Shown here one piece after another: positions 1 to 11,916 of a stretch of DNA of 64,000 nt (positions within the stretch are counted from its first letter, which is position 1; each line of letters starts with the position of its first letter). Source of the stretch: Parasponia andersonii (Eukaryota > Streptophyta > Magnoliopsida > Rosales > Cannabaceae); NCBI GenBank assembly GCA_002914805.1, contig JXTB01000093.1, forward strand, positions 959,989-1,023,988, written 5' to 3'. The notes under the pieces were generated by a model. The model saw only the letters and a list, made by a program, of their open reading frames with translations. It did no database searches and was not told the origin of the DNA. A program made the translations under genes and the position numbers.

Positions 1-684
1 TGATGACAATGTAGGAAGGGCAAAGGAAATATCCCTTAAAAAGAAAAAAAAAACACTTTATGCTAAAATGCCTCTAGAAAATGAAACTGTGTATCCTAAC
101 TGTGACTTGTCCTTGGCCTATGGCAGTCTGATTTTTCAGTTAATGGATAACTACTGATTCATTAAAATTTGGTTAAAAAACTGAGTCGAGTAAACTCCTC
201 CTAGTTTGGTCCGTCAATCCATGTACTGTTATAATCAAAGCTCTCTCTCTCTCTGTCCACTGGGTTTTCACGGACCAAAAGAATCTCAATTTTTTTTTAT
301 ATGGTTTGGCCTTAGCCTCTAACTTTTTCTCCACCATATAAAAATCTCATAAACCAAAAGGGTCGTCCTTTTCCTCACTGTGAATCATACATTCTATTTG
401 TAACTTTGTTTCTTCTGATAGCTACGAGTTCCTTTGTCTGTCTCTCTCCGCTCAGTTTGTTTTGAGCTAGATATGGCTCTCCTTGCTTTCTCTCCTCTCT
501 CCAAACTCCTTATCCCTTCATCTCAACATATTCTCTATTGGGTCTCCTCTAACTTTCCATAAGTTCTCTTGTTCTGCTCCTTTTGACCTTTATGCCTATA
601 TTCCAATATTCCTAACCATTTTAGCTTTTCCAAGACTTTCCCAACTGAAAGAATCGTTTTCTTTTTTCCCGGGAAAGTTACAAA
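1..684. promoter_or_regulatory. Upstream region of the ankyrin gene
   Basis: No convincing gene is present. A CT-rich run lies near 240-256 and a TATA-like motif (catataaaaa) near 335-345, followed by a CT-rich stretch typical of a plant 5' leader, which would fit transcription of the ankyrin gene from about 370 on. Small ORFs here start at non-ATG codons or lack any recognisable domain. Confidence 0.4.
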
Positions 685-3252
685 ATGCCACCGGATAACT
701 TCCCTCTGAGATGGGAGAGCACCAGAGACCAGTGGTGGTACGCCTCACCAATCGACTGGGCTGCAGCCAATGGTCTATACGATCTGGTCAGGGAGCTTCT
801 CCACTTGGACACCAACCTTCTGATCAAGCTCACCTCTCTTCGCCGTATTAGGCGCCTCGAAACGGTTTGGGATGACGAAGCGCAGTTTGATGATGTTGCC
901 AAATGCCGCTCTCAGGTGGCCAGGAAACTCCTCATGGCATGTGAAACAAAGGGTGGTCATAATTCTCTCATAAGGGCCGGCTATGGTGGATGGCTGCTCT
1001 ACACGGCAGCCTCAGCTGGGGACGTGGGGTTCGTTACAGAGTTGCTAGAAAGAGACCCTTTACTTGTTTATGGGGAAGGAGAGTATGGTGTTACTGATTT
1101 GTTCTATGCCGCGGCGAGGAGCAAGAGCTGTGATGTCTTTAGGCTCTTGCTTGATTTTTCTGTGTCTCCAAGGTGTTCTCTAAAAGGTGGAGGAGACTTG
1201 GAAGAGCAGTTGGGTTGTGTAAGTACTGAGATTAAGTGGGAAATGATGAACAGGGCTGTTCATGCTTTGGCTAGAGGAGGGAATTTGGAGATGTTGAGAG
1301 AGCTTCTTGGGGATGATGGTTCTGATATTTTGACTTTCAGGGATGCTCAGGGATTTACCATATTGCATACAGCTTCTGGTAGAGGACAGGTTGAGGTGAG
1401 GCTCTTCTGTTATATGCTTCTTGATGTTTCATATATGTTGGTTCATTTTTCAGAAGGTGTTCTGGATTTCTTAACTTGTTATTACTTCCTGGTCTTTAGA
1501 ATATGTAGTGGAAGGTAATCTTTTTGGTCATTAGAAAACAGATAGCCATAAAACAGAACAAGACAGTATCATGACTTGAGATGCTCAGAAAAAAACTTAG
1601 GCTCATCTATATAGTATCGTTAGGGAAAAATAACTTCGATTCATTTTCTTCTAGGCCTTAAATTATTGTTGGTTCTTGGTATTTAAAATATGTAGGTGAA
1701 GGCTAAGTTTTTAATCATTAGAAAACTCGAAGTCATAAACCAGAACAAGATAATATTATAGGTAGAGGTGTTCAAGAAGAAACTTGGGCTAATCTATAGT
1801 TCTTGATTGAAATGGCTCCAAATCATTACCGGGTGGAGACGCGCATGTTCTGTTTTTGTCCTCAGATTTTGGTAGTGCTAATAGTTTAAATATTATGGAG
1901 CTGCAAATGCTAAGAAAGTCGAGTATTTTCGTATCTTGCACAATTTAAGCTTATGGGAACTGTGTGATGTTGTTAACTGCGATCTATTGATGCAGGTTGT
2001 TAAGAATCTTGTGGAATCCTCTGATATCATCAGCTCTACAGATCATCAAGGGAATACAGCTTTACATGTGGCTGCTTACAGGGGCTACTTAGCGGTTGTA
2101 GAGGTCCTACTTCTTGCATCTCCATCATTAAGCACTTTGCCAAACAAATATGGAGATACTTTTCTACATATGGCAGTGGCTGGTTTTCGAGCACCTGGTT
2201 TCCGAAGAATAGACAGGCAGATAGAGCTTATGAAGCAATTGCTATGTGGTGACATTGTGCGTATTCAGGACATCATCAACGTGAGGAACAACGATGGAAG
2301 AACGGCTCTCCACATGGCTGTAAATGAGAACATGCAGATTAATTTGGTAGAACTCCTTATGACCGCTCCATCAATTAATCTAAACATCCGAGATGCTGAA
2401 GGAATGACTCCTCTAGATCTCCTCAGGCAACGGCCACAATCAGCATCTTCTGAAATTCTAATCAAGCAGTTGATTTCAGCTGGAGGGATCTCTAACTGTC
2501 AAGATCACAAGACAAGAAGTGCCCTTGTTTCCCATCTAAAAATGCATGGCATTGGAACTAGTCCTGGAACTTCTTTCAGAATCCCTGATGCTGAGATATT
2601 CCTATACACAGGCATTGAGAATGCTTCTGATGCCAGTTATGATCAAATAAGCGAGCAATTCAGTACGTATTCGGGTGAGCTTAGTCAGGTTGACTTAGCC
2701 AACTCATTGAGCAACAAGAAGAAGCCAGGTTCAGTAAACTCCGCTGCAAGGCGCCTGAAGTTTCTTCTCGGATGGCCTAGAAGGAAGGACAAAAACCTTG
2801 ATAGAACAGACTTCGAAGATGATGATTCTCTGGATTCGTTTAATAGGTATAGAGATTTTGAAGAGAATCATATCCCTCTTAGGCAGATATATTCGAAATC
2901 CTCGTCTCTTTCAAACAACAGAAGAACATTTTCCGTTGGAAGCTTTCCAAGCCCATCTACTAAAATGAAATTTGCTGCTGGTCTAATGCATGGTGTGATC
3001 AAGACAATGCCACATTTAACTGCTTCAGCTCATTCGTCTTCGAGCACTCGTTCTGGCTCGTCCATGTCTTCACCCGCTTTTATGGACAAACAAAAGCGCC
3101 TCAACATGAACTCAAAACCAAACTCCATGAATAAGAGGTTGATGAACCAGTACTTAAGTTTTGGCGCACAAGGCCTGGAACCTATGGAAGATTATATGAG
3201 CTGCACAGGGACTCATCAGAGTCATAGACAATTCAGTTCTCTAGTTGCTTGA
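685..3252 (+). CDS. Ankyrin-repeat protein, two exons
   Basis: Exons 685-1395 and 1996-3252 give a 655-residue protein. The donor GTGAGG at 1396 and the acceptor TGATGCAG ending at 1995 join in phase 0. The N-terminus begins MPPDNFPLRW and contains SPIDWAAANG. Ankyrin-type helices are visible around residues 97-130 (LLYTAASAGDVGFVTELLER), in the exon-junction repeat (GFTILHTASGRGQVE) and in exon 2 (HQGNTALHVAAYRGYLAVVE, NDGRTALHMAVNE, EGMTPLDLL). The C-terminal third is Ser-rich and basic, with a short ARRLKFLLGWPRRKDK segment, and no transmembrane helices are evident. Ankyrin repeats mediate protein-protein binding; the specific partner and pathway of this plant family are not known to me. 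The ATG was chosen because it opens the conserved-looking N-terminus directly upstream of the first ankyrin-like helix. Confidence 0.9.
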
Positions 3253-4257
3253 TCTCATGTACAAACCAATTGTGTTTAAGTATTTTTTTTTTTTTTGGAA
3301 CAAGGGGGAGGGTTGGGGGGGTACTAATCATCTTATATATGTTCTTTCAAGTTTTCCATGTGTCACACAGGATTTTGGTAAATTTTGTTTGTATAATAAT
3401 GTATACCGATTACCAGGTCTAATAGTGGCCTGAAAATAATGTTGGAATGATTTTGTGTACCTCTGTATGTTGAGAGACTAATTATCATTTTTTATTAGAA
3501 AACTCCTCATTTATAATTATATATTTTATATTTATAAAAATATTAAACAACAAGTATGAGATATATGCATGTATTTGTTTATATTGGATTCCAACTTTAG
3601 ATCTTAATATTGTAACGGTGTGATTACCGATTAGATCACTATTTATAGGTAAATTGTTAGGAGATTCACTGAATTCTAGGATTGAAGTTTGATACCAAAA
3701 CTGTCTCTAACTTAAAAAACAAAAAACAAATGAAAACCTTGTATTTGCCCAGAAGTTTTGTCAATGAAAAAAGCAATCCGGATTCTGACATCAAATCAAA
3801 CCGAATTGCATTCGATGACTGTAGTAAAGTAAAAAGAGACCAAATTTATAGAGATTCGCTCCCGAAAAAATGAACCATATTCACTTTTGTTTGTCATGGA
3901 GAGAGTGTCTACATAACTATAGTTTTAGTTCGGTGTTGTGAACATGTCGAGATGGGCAATTGGAATTCTGGAAAAAAAAAAATATATAGTTGCCATGTTA
4001 CCTGTAATATTCGGTATGGAGTTAGGTGTTCCCTATACAGAAAAGAAAAAAAAAATGTGAAAGTCAGCTAAGAAATAAAAAATGAAAGAGAAGAAAAAAA
4101 AATGTTACAAGAAAAGAAAATTGGAAAAAACAAAAAAAACAGTACCGGCCCATAAACTACCAACCAGGCCACACTGCGTAAAGAAAAGATTAGTTGTGTA
4201 TTATTTTTTTCCCTCGTTAATTAAATCTACCACTCTATTATTTTTTAAAAATAAATT

Positions 4258-4470
4258 TTTGATGAATTTTTGATGACAGCGATGAAATTGACAGATTCTT
4301 GATGAATTTTTAACGATTTTGATAGATTTTGATGGATTCTTGATATTGATAACGATCTTAATGAGTTCTTGATGAATTCTTGATGGATTCTTAACGGATT
4401 TTTGACAGATTCTTAACGTCGGTAGTAATCATGACAAATTATTGATGGATTTTTGACAACATTCTTGACT
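4258..4470. repeat. Degenerate short tandem repeat, GATGAATTYTTGA-like
   Basis: The motif gattcttgatgaattttt and close variants recur about ten times over roughly 210 bp, at irregular 15-25 bp spacing. This is seen by eye in the sequence. No coding potential is evident; it looks like an old expanded minisatellite. Confidence 0.55.
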
Positions 4471-4593
4471 AATTCTCTCCTAAAGTAGTAAAAGCTAATA
4501 ACGGTAGTAAATTTAGTTAAACATTTGAAAAAAAATAGTAATTATCTACTTAACTTCTGCATAAAAGACTAAAGAAGTAGAATCTCTTTAAGT

Positions 4594-5719
4594 AAAACTT
4601 ACTTTTAGTCCCTGAATTTTAAAAATTCTATTTTGGCCACTAACTTTGGAAATGACTCATTTAAAATACCTGATCTATGAAAATATTCCAGTTTGGCCCT
4701 TCTGTCACACTTTCATTATAAATAGACGAAAAAAGTTCAAATTTTGGCCACTAAATTATTATTAAATCCTATTTTGACCCTTAAATATTAAAACATCCAA
4801 TCTTAGCATCGTATCTATTAAAATATCTCAATTTCATCTCTTTAATTATTTTATTGCAAGAACAAATAAAAAAGAGCACATGTTACTCACAAGAGACTTT
4901 TAAGACAAATATCTTAAGTAGTTTGCATGAAAAAAATGAAGAATTAGAAATATTTTATTTTATTTAAAAATATATTAAAAAACAGAAAATTTATTTCAAT
5001 ACAAAAAGTAGTGATCCATTTGTGATCATGATCTAGTTTTAAAAATTGGATCCTCTTTAGACTTATTATACTATGTGCATGTTACAATAAGTTTAAATGT
5101 AACTAAGATACACTCATTTTTAGTGTTCAAATTAATTTTTTCAAAAAAACATATAAGATAACTTGAGAAATTTGTGGTAAAACTTAAAAATGTAGTGCAG
5201 GGCTTATATTTGAACTTAATGTAACACTCACCTAGTATGATGAATCTATAAAAAATCAAGAAAAATTCAAAACTAAATTGTGATCACAAGAGTATCACTC
5301 ATTTTTGTATTAAAATAATTTTTTAAAAATTATTTATGAATAAAATAAATATTTTTTATTAATCCAATTTTGTCTTTTAAATTGCTCAAAATACCTTTGA
5401 TAAAAGTGTCATATAAGTGACACATATTCTTTTTTTTTTAATTTATTTTGTAAACTATAAAGTGACTGTAGAAATAAAAATGAGATACTTTGATAAATAG
5501 AGTACTAAAATATAAGTATTTTAAAGTTTAAATGCAAAGATAGAATTTCATAATAATTCAAGAGCTAAAATTAAGACTTTTTTCATCTTTTTGTAACGAA
5601 ATAGTAAGGAAAGGACTAAATTAGGAAACGTTCACAAATTAGGTATTTTCGATGGCCATTTCAAAAGTTATGGACTAAAATAGGATTAAGTCTAAAGTTT
5701 GGGGCCAATAATAAGCTTT
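4594..5719. mobile_element. Foldback or MULE-like element with long terminal inverted repeats
   Basis: The left end (4594-4700) and the reverse complement of the right end (5600-5719) align over about 100 bp. Left ttttggccactaactttgg pairs with right-end reverse complement ttttagtccataacttttg, and both continue into 'aaatacct(a/g)at'. The interior is AT-rich with no transposase ORF. Long degenerate TIRs and no ORF fit a non-autonomous Mutator-like or foldback element. The exact ends and the target duplication could not be fixed. Confidence 0.5.
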
Positions 5720-6037
5720 ATAAAAAAAAAAAAAAAAGTGATAATAATAATAATAATTTTCAAAAAAATAATTAAAAAAAAAAAACTGACCACGAAAAAC
5801 AAATGGGATTTGACCAACCTCCCCAGAATGAACGATTCGGTTATACAATAGAGAAAAAAGTGGCCCAGAACATGGGATCAAATATTTAATATTTTGTCTT
5901 TCAAAAAAAAACCACCAAACCAAATATTTGATATTAGAAGGAACAGAATATTCTCTCTCTCTCTCAAAAGTTATCTTTCTTGTGTTGTTTTGGCTTAAAT
6001 TCCTGCTCCTGCTAATTAAGCCCTTCCCTTGAAAATA

Positions 6038-8061
6038 ATGGCAGCTGTTAGCCAAAGCCAAGACAATTCGGCGAGGCAAAAAGAAATTGATAATTGGCTT
6101 CCCATTACGTCTTCTAGGAATGCCAAATGGTGGTACTCTGCTTTCCACAATGTCACGGCCATGGTTGGAGCTGGTGTTCTCAGCCTTCCCTATGCCATGT
6201 CAGAGTTGGGATGGTACGTATACGTACGTGCACTAATATATTATATAATCCTCTCTTTCATATCTCAAATCAAACTTGTCATTATGTTTTTCAATATATC
6301 TAGATCTTATATTTTATGATAGGATGACATTAATGCATGAAATGAAAACCAAGCATATATTAAATTGTGCCACGCTATAGGGGTCCTGGTGTGGTTATCC
6401 TTATTTTGTCATGGGTCATCACCTTGTACACGCTCTGGCAAATGGTGGAAATGCATGAAATGGTGCCCGGGAAGCGCTTTGACAGGTACCATGAGTTGGG
6501 TCAGCACGCCTTTGGTGAAAGGCTGGGGCTTTGGATTGTTGTGCCACAACAGCTCATCGTCGAGGTCGGTGTCAACATTGTCTACATGGTCACAGGTGGG
6601 AAATCCTTGAAGAAATTCCATGACACGGTTTGCCCCGACTGCAGAGACATCAAGACCTCTTACTTCATCCTCATTTTTGCCTGTGTTCACTTTGTTCTCT
6701 CTCATCTCCCCAACTTCAACTCCATCAGCGGTGTCTCAGTCGCTGCCGCGGTCATGTCCCTGAGGTATATAGTTTGAACTGTTAAGAGTATAGTAGTTTT
6801 TGGATATGTTGGTAATCAAACAATAATGCTTATATGTTTATGTCATCGTGAGGCATTATTTCTATGTTGTTTGTGACCAAATGTATATAGTTACTCAACG
6901 ATTGCATGGGTTGCTTCATTGGAGAAAGGAGTAAAACCGAATGTGGACTACAGCTACAAAGGTGAAAACAGAGCCGATACCACGCTGAGCTTCTTCTCTG
7001 GATTGGGAGAAGTAGCGTTTGCCTACGCCGGTCACAATGTGGTTCTAGAGATTCAAGCAACAATTCCTTCTACGCCAGAGAAGCCCTCCAAGGGACCAAT
7101 GTGGAAAGGAGTCATTGTGGCGTATATAGTGGTGGCTTTGTGTTACTTCCCGGTTGCTTTAGTTGGGTACTGGATTTTTGGTGACAGTGTTGATGACAAC
7201 GTCCTCATAACGCTGGAGAAACCCGCTTGGCTTATCGCAGCGGCCAACATGTTTGTTGTTGTCCATGTCATTGGAAGCTATCAGGTAAGCACCCCATTTT
7301 TTTGTTTCCTCAATTTTGCATGATAATAGAATGATCTATTTGATTAATCATTACGATTGATGTTTGAAATCTCTAGATATATGCAATGCCGGTGTTTGAC
7401 ATGATTGAAACTGTGTTGGTAAAGAAGATGAACTTCAGACCTTGTTTCAGGCTTCGCTTTATTACTCGTACCCTTTATGTTTGTGAGTTCTCTTTCTCTC
7501 TAAATATATTATTCCATTAACATATATAGCAAAGTTTCAAGTATATGTTTACTAATCAAGATATGATCATTCATCTTGTTTGCAGCACTAACCATGCTCA
7601 TAGCTATAGCTGTCCCTTTCTTTGGTGGTCTCCTTGGATTTTTTGGAGGATTTGCTTTTGCTCCAACTACATACTTCGTAAGCAAATAAAAGATCCATCT
7701 AAGTTGTTCCCTAACTCCATAAACAAAAACTTAATTTGTTCTAAACTTTGAATGTGGTTTTCTTTCTTTTGCAGCTTCCTTGCATTATGTGGCTTGCCAT
7801 CTACAAACCAAGAAGGTTCGGCCTATCTTGGTTCACAAACTGGGTGCGTAAACGCTTAACTTGATTGTTGTTTCTTTTATAATTAGTTCTCTCTTCTTGA
7901 TCAAGCTTAACACAGAAGCTGACGATATATTTTCGAACATGTATGTTTTATTGCCTTAACAGACTTGCATCGTGCTTGGAATAATATTGATGATTCTAGC
8001 ACCCATTGGTTCGCTAAGAACAATAATCTTGTCATCCAAGAGCTACAAATTCTTCTCATGA
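6038..8061 (+). CDS. LHT1: Lysine/histidine transporter (LHT1-like amino-acid permease)
   Basis: Seven exons: 6038-6213, 6381-6764, 6891-7284, 7377-7482, 7586-7677, 7775-7843, 7963-8061. They splice in frame to 439 residues, close to the roughly 440-450 usual for plant LHT proteins. Family hallmarks are [20 protein letters not shown] (TM1), [80 protein letters not shown] and a C-terminus ending YKFFS. The family (AAAP/AAP superfamily) has about 11 membrane helices and imports neutral, acidic and basic amino acids across the plasma membrane by proton symport. LHT1 itself acts in root and leaf uptake; that this copy is LHT1 rather than a close paralogue is inference. All borders are GT-AG. Nothing looks broken. 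Confidence 0.95.
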
Positions 8062-8689
8062 AGTGTTCACACAACAAAGCATTGACAAGTTTATCAAGTT
8101 TGAAGTAGATGAGAATGATCAGATTAAACATCATTATCAATATGTTCTGTGGATTTTAGTGAGAGTTAATTTTTCAGCCTTTGTTCTATTTTTCAGATGA
8201 CCTTATTTTATGCTAATAATGTAGGATTATTTCAAGTTTCCAGGATAATTAGAAGATGTACTTCGTTCATTTTTTTCGTCATTAAAAAAATGGAAAAAAA
8301 AAAAATCAAATTCAAATTCGTGCAGATTTTTTACATATTAATTCCATTTATTGTCTATGCTTCATATCACACTTTTGTTTTTTTTTTTTTTAATTGTGTT
8401 CTCGATCTATTGGGCATAATACGTGGTATGTATATTTTTTCTATGGTTAATCTCACTTGGGTTAACAAATGAAATCTCCAAGCTGTCCAACATTAGTCAA
8501 AGCCCAAAATAGAGTAATGGCCTTTCAAATTCCACCTAATACGCCTATCTGATGTATTACATGCCATGCACATACGCACTTTTCACAGCCATTTCTAACT
8601 GAATTGGTAAATAATAGGATCTAATAACTGTGTAAAAAACGAATATAAACCTGAAAAATCTGACACAACAAGATGAAATATTGTACAGA

Positions 8690-8800
8690 TTATTTTGAAG
8701 AAATACAATCCAAAGGTTTGATTTCTATTCTTTTTTCAAATTTTCTTAAAAGAATACAATCCAAAGTTTTGAATTTTATTCTTTTTTCAAAATTTCCCTA
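8690..8800. repeat. Short tandem duplication
   Basis: Two near-identical units (gaagaaatacaatccaaagg... and aaaagaatacaatccaaag...), each running into a ttctattcttttttcaaa-type tract, lie next to each other with a period near 58 bp. A nearby phrase (aatataaacctgaaaa-tctgaca) also occurs twice, at about 8642 and 8878, so the whole patch has a duplicated history. Confidence 0.5.
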
Positions 8801-9189
8801 GTTGACACAATTGATCGAAATTAGTGATTCAGAACGCAAATTTATCTGCCATAGACACAGAATAACTCAACTAAACAAATATAAACCTGAAAATCTGACA
8901 AAATAATTCAAAATATTGCATATTTAAATAATAGTCAAATATGATATAAATGATCACAATTTATCTTATTATGAAATTAATATATAAATTAGTTAATATT
9001 TGAATTCCACCCCTCTTCACACACTCCCAATAATCCTAGAATAATTAAGGCTAGCTATCTTATTCTTTCACAAGTTTTAGGATTTTTTTTTATTGGTCCG
9101 AGTTTTCAATGTTTATGAATGGTAAATTTTTTTCTCCTAAGAAACTTTAGCTTTTTTATTTTTTTAGAAAAAAAAATGAGTCTTAAATA

Positions 9190-9300
9190 ATGACATCCAT
9201 TTATTACAAAAAAAAATTAAAATAACTCACTCACCTAGGAGTCGAACTTCCAACCAGTACCCAATCCTCTATATAACTTTAACCTTTTATATTCATCAAG
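9190..9300 (-). mobile_element. Possible tRNA-derived SINE remnant
   Basis: On the minus strand the sequence reads tggttggaagttcgactcct, close to an RNA polymerase III B box (GGTTCGANTCC), preceded by a weak A-box-like tatatagaggattggg and followed by an A/T-rich tail. The match is poor in the A box and no target duplication was found, so this is only a candidate. Confidence 0.25.
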
Positions 9301-9514
9301 GGAAAATTTTGAAAAAAAAAATTATATGCGCAAAATCAGAAGTTTAGATTGTTAATTTTCAAACTACAGGGTTTTATGTGCAAAAGTTAAAATGCACGGT
9401 TTAATTAACCCTTTCTTCACGAGTGAATTACAATTATCACATGAAACATCTTGTAAATTAGTCATGTCAATCCTTAATTAGAAGTACATAGCATAGGATG
9501 ATTTTGTCATTTGT

Positions 9515-9895
9515 ATGTTTGGTTTGAAAGAAAGAACTTTAAAATGGAAAATTCGTTCTACCAAAAATAAATTCCAATGTTTGTTTCATCCTTTTAGTAA
9601 TAAGGGAATGAGAATTATAATTCTATTATGGAATTATTATTTCACTGCTCTACTCATAGAATAAAAATTCCAACTTATTTCAAATTTTGATAAAACTAAT
9701 TTTTCTTTTTCGATTTTACTAAAATATCTAAAAAATAAAAATAATTTCCTCAATATACAATTTATTTCATTTACTGTTAGATTCTAATTTCAACTAAATA
9801 TAATATTATCATCCATATTCTTTTTTTAAATCTATCTCTTTACTATTATCATTATCATTACCATTCTAATTCGGTTTCTTTACTAAACACCGGTT
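9515..9895. mobile_element. MITE-like segment
   Basis: The left end tgtttggtttgaaagaaag and the reverse complement of the right end (tgtttagtaaagaaaccgaa) are similar, with an AT-rich interior of about 340 bp and no ORF. The ends resemble common plant MITE termini. No certain target duplication was found. Confidence 0.35.
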
Positions 9896-9945
9896 TATTT
9901 ACGGGAAAAAAGACAGTCTAGTTTTCAGTTTTCATTTAAAACTGG

Positions 9946-10187
9946 GCTGGGTTAATATCTAGTTTCTGCCCAGTAATACGAAGCCCATATATCTGGGCTC
10001 GGGGCAGTTGGGCCTGGAGTTGGGGGTGCTAGCCCAATCTCAATCCGTACAAAGGGCATTATAGGAATAAAAGAAATACTAGCATCTTATAGTAAGACCA
10101 AAAAGAGGGAGCAAAACTTTCCCGCCATTTATCTGAAACTCTCATCAGAGTAAGAAGAAGCTTGTGAAACCCTAGAGTCGAGACGCC
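9946..10187 (+). promoter_or_regulatory. POLA2 promoter with site II, E2F and telo-box motifs
   Basis: The 240 bp before the POLA2 start hold several TGGGCY/RGCCCA site II motifs (9981-9987, 9994-9999, 10009-10014, one near 10032), a perfect E2F-type site TTTCCCGCC at 10118-10126 and a telo-box AAACCCTA near 10167-10174. In plants this combination is known from promoters of proliferation and S-phase genes such as PCNA. The motifs are seen directly; cell-cycle control is inferred. Confidence 0.7.
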
Positions 10188-11878
10188 ATGGAAGACGAAA
10201 TCATAGCAGAATTCAACAATAGCGGCTTCACTCTTGACGAAGACGAAGGAGAAATTCTCAAGAAATGTAAGCTTTCTTTCCCATTTTGCCTTTGAATTTC
10301 TCATTTCGTTTCATCCCCAAATTGCCAGAATGTGATAATCTGGTTGATTTAGGTCTTGCTTTCTGCATAAACTACAATCTCAAGCCCTCTGATCTCGTTT
10401 CCAGCTGGGAGCTTTACTATCTCAACAGGTCTATCACTCTTTTCCCTTGTTTATTATTTTATTTATTTTTGAAAAATCAAATTATTCCGTACATGTCATA
10501 CTCGAGATGTGATTTTGAGACAGGCAGTTGAATGAACCGACAGTACGAAATGCCGAAATGGATGGGTTTTTATTGCACCTTCAAAATGAGCAGAAAGAGT
10601 CTATTATTAAGGAGGAACCCGGTTTGCATTTATACTCGAGTAAAGATGTGGACATGTAAGGGTTACAAGTGAAATTCATTTTAGTTGTATGAATGAATTT
10701 GTATGTTTCTTTTTGGAATGCATTTGAGACGGCTGTAATACTTCAGAAATGTCCGATTTCTGCTATAGAATTCTTTTATGAATTTTTGCTATTGTAGTTA
10801 CAAAGTGAGGTGGGGCTTAGGCCATGAATTTATATTGAAAGGCATTCAAGTTATTGAATGAATTGATGTTACCCTTGGAACAAAATTATCTCACTAATAA
10901 CTATCTTGAACTTCAAGGTCTATATTATGTGTTCGAGGACGAGACAGGCTGTTGATTGTTTTATCAATTTGTTTCCTTGATGTGCAAATTTAGAAGTCAA
11001 TTCTTTGTGCTTAAATTTGATGCTTGATGAAAAACTATGTATAGGATTTTGAATGACGAAGATGGAGATGAAAAAGAAGTTATCCTTGGCACTCCAACAC
11101 GCAATTCTGAAGATCTCTACCCAGAGCAATTTGATTATACTCCTCAAACAAATGGGAGAACTTTTTCCTCAGGGAAACCTTCAAAACTAACAACACCATT
11201 TGGACAACGGACCCATAAGTTTGTGGTGAAATTTAGCATCAATAATGTGCCGAGTACAGAGAAGGGACATAAGGAACAGGAACAGGAGAACGATGAGGAT
11301 GGTGTTATCAAGAAGGTTCAACCTGGCCGAAGGTGCACTCTGATAGTCCATGGTTCAAAACCAGAAACAGGTTGTAGGTTCATGTATGACAGGATTGAAG
11401 ATAGGGTAGGTGATACTTATTATTAACACCAGTTAAGATCACTTTTCACTTTATTTCTTGTTCACTACTAACGTGGGTTTTTCGTCTGTAGTTTAATGCA
11501 CTTGAAAGCAGAATAAAAAAGCATGTAACTGCATTTTCCTCATCTAAGCTGTATGAAGAACCAGTGGATCCTACAGTTTCTTCCCAGGTAGATTAAGTAA
11601 CGTATGATGGGATTTAATTAATGACTAAAGAACTTGCATCTTAAATAGAGCTACAAGTTGGAGCATTTCAAGAAATTTATTGTTTCTTAAATAGAGCTGC
11701 AAGTTTGAGCTTTTCAAGAAATTTATTGTTTCAGAAAAGCATATTTACTGTCGGCATGATATGTTGTGACGGGGAAGGCCGTTTAAACGAGAAGTCCACC
11801 TTGTTGCAGAGCAGGTGAATATTGTGGTGCTTCCATCATTCATATACATATATATATATGTGTTTTTTTTTTTTACTT

Positions 11879-11916
<38 letters not shown>

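Larger units (their letters stand above)
3253..6037. other. Intergenic: 3' UTR, degenerate repeats, inverted-repeat element, LHT promoter
   Basis: AT-rich DNA without a supported gene. It contains the ankyrin gene 3' end (about 3253-3500), a degenerate short repeat block (4258-4470), a 1.1-kb element with long inverted termini (about 4594-5719) and the leader of the amino-acid transporter, with a CT run at 5952-5965. ORFs called here are low-complexity or antisense. Confidence 0.5.
8062..9945. other. Intergenic: LHT 3' end and AT-rich repeats
   Basis: No supported gene. It holds the transporter 3' UTR, a pair of related AT-rich segments (8636-8800 and 8870-8930), a possible SINE remnant near 9190-9300 and a MITE-like segment near 9515-9895. 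Confidence 0.4.

Noticed and set aside
1396..1995. Read-through of ankyrin exon 1 to the stop at 1518
   Set aside because: A good donor at 1396 and an acceptor at 1995 restore the ankyrin repeat; the read-through tail is a hydrophobic intron translation.
4082..4273. Lys-rich small ORF
   Set aside because: It is a translation of an A-rich tract before the degenerate repeat block; no start context or domain.
5675..6148. 157-residue minus-strand ORF
   Set aside because: It is antisense to the transporter first exon and runs through AT-rich, low-complexity sequence; no domain.
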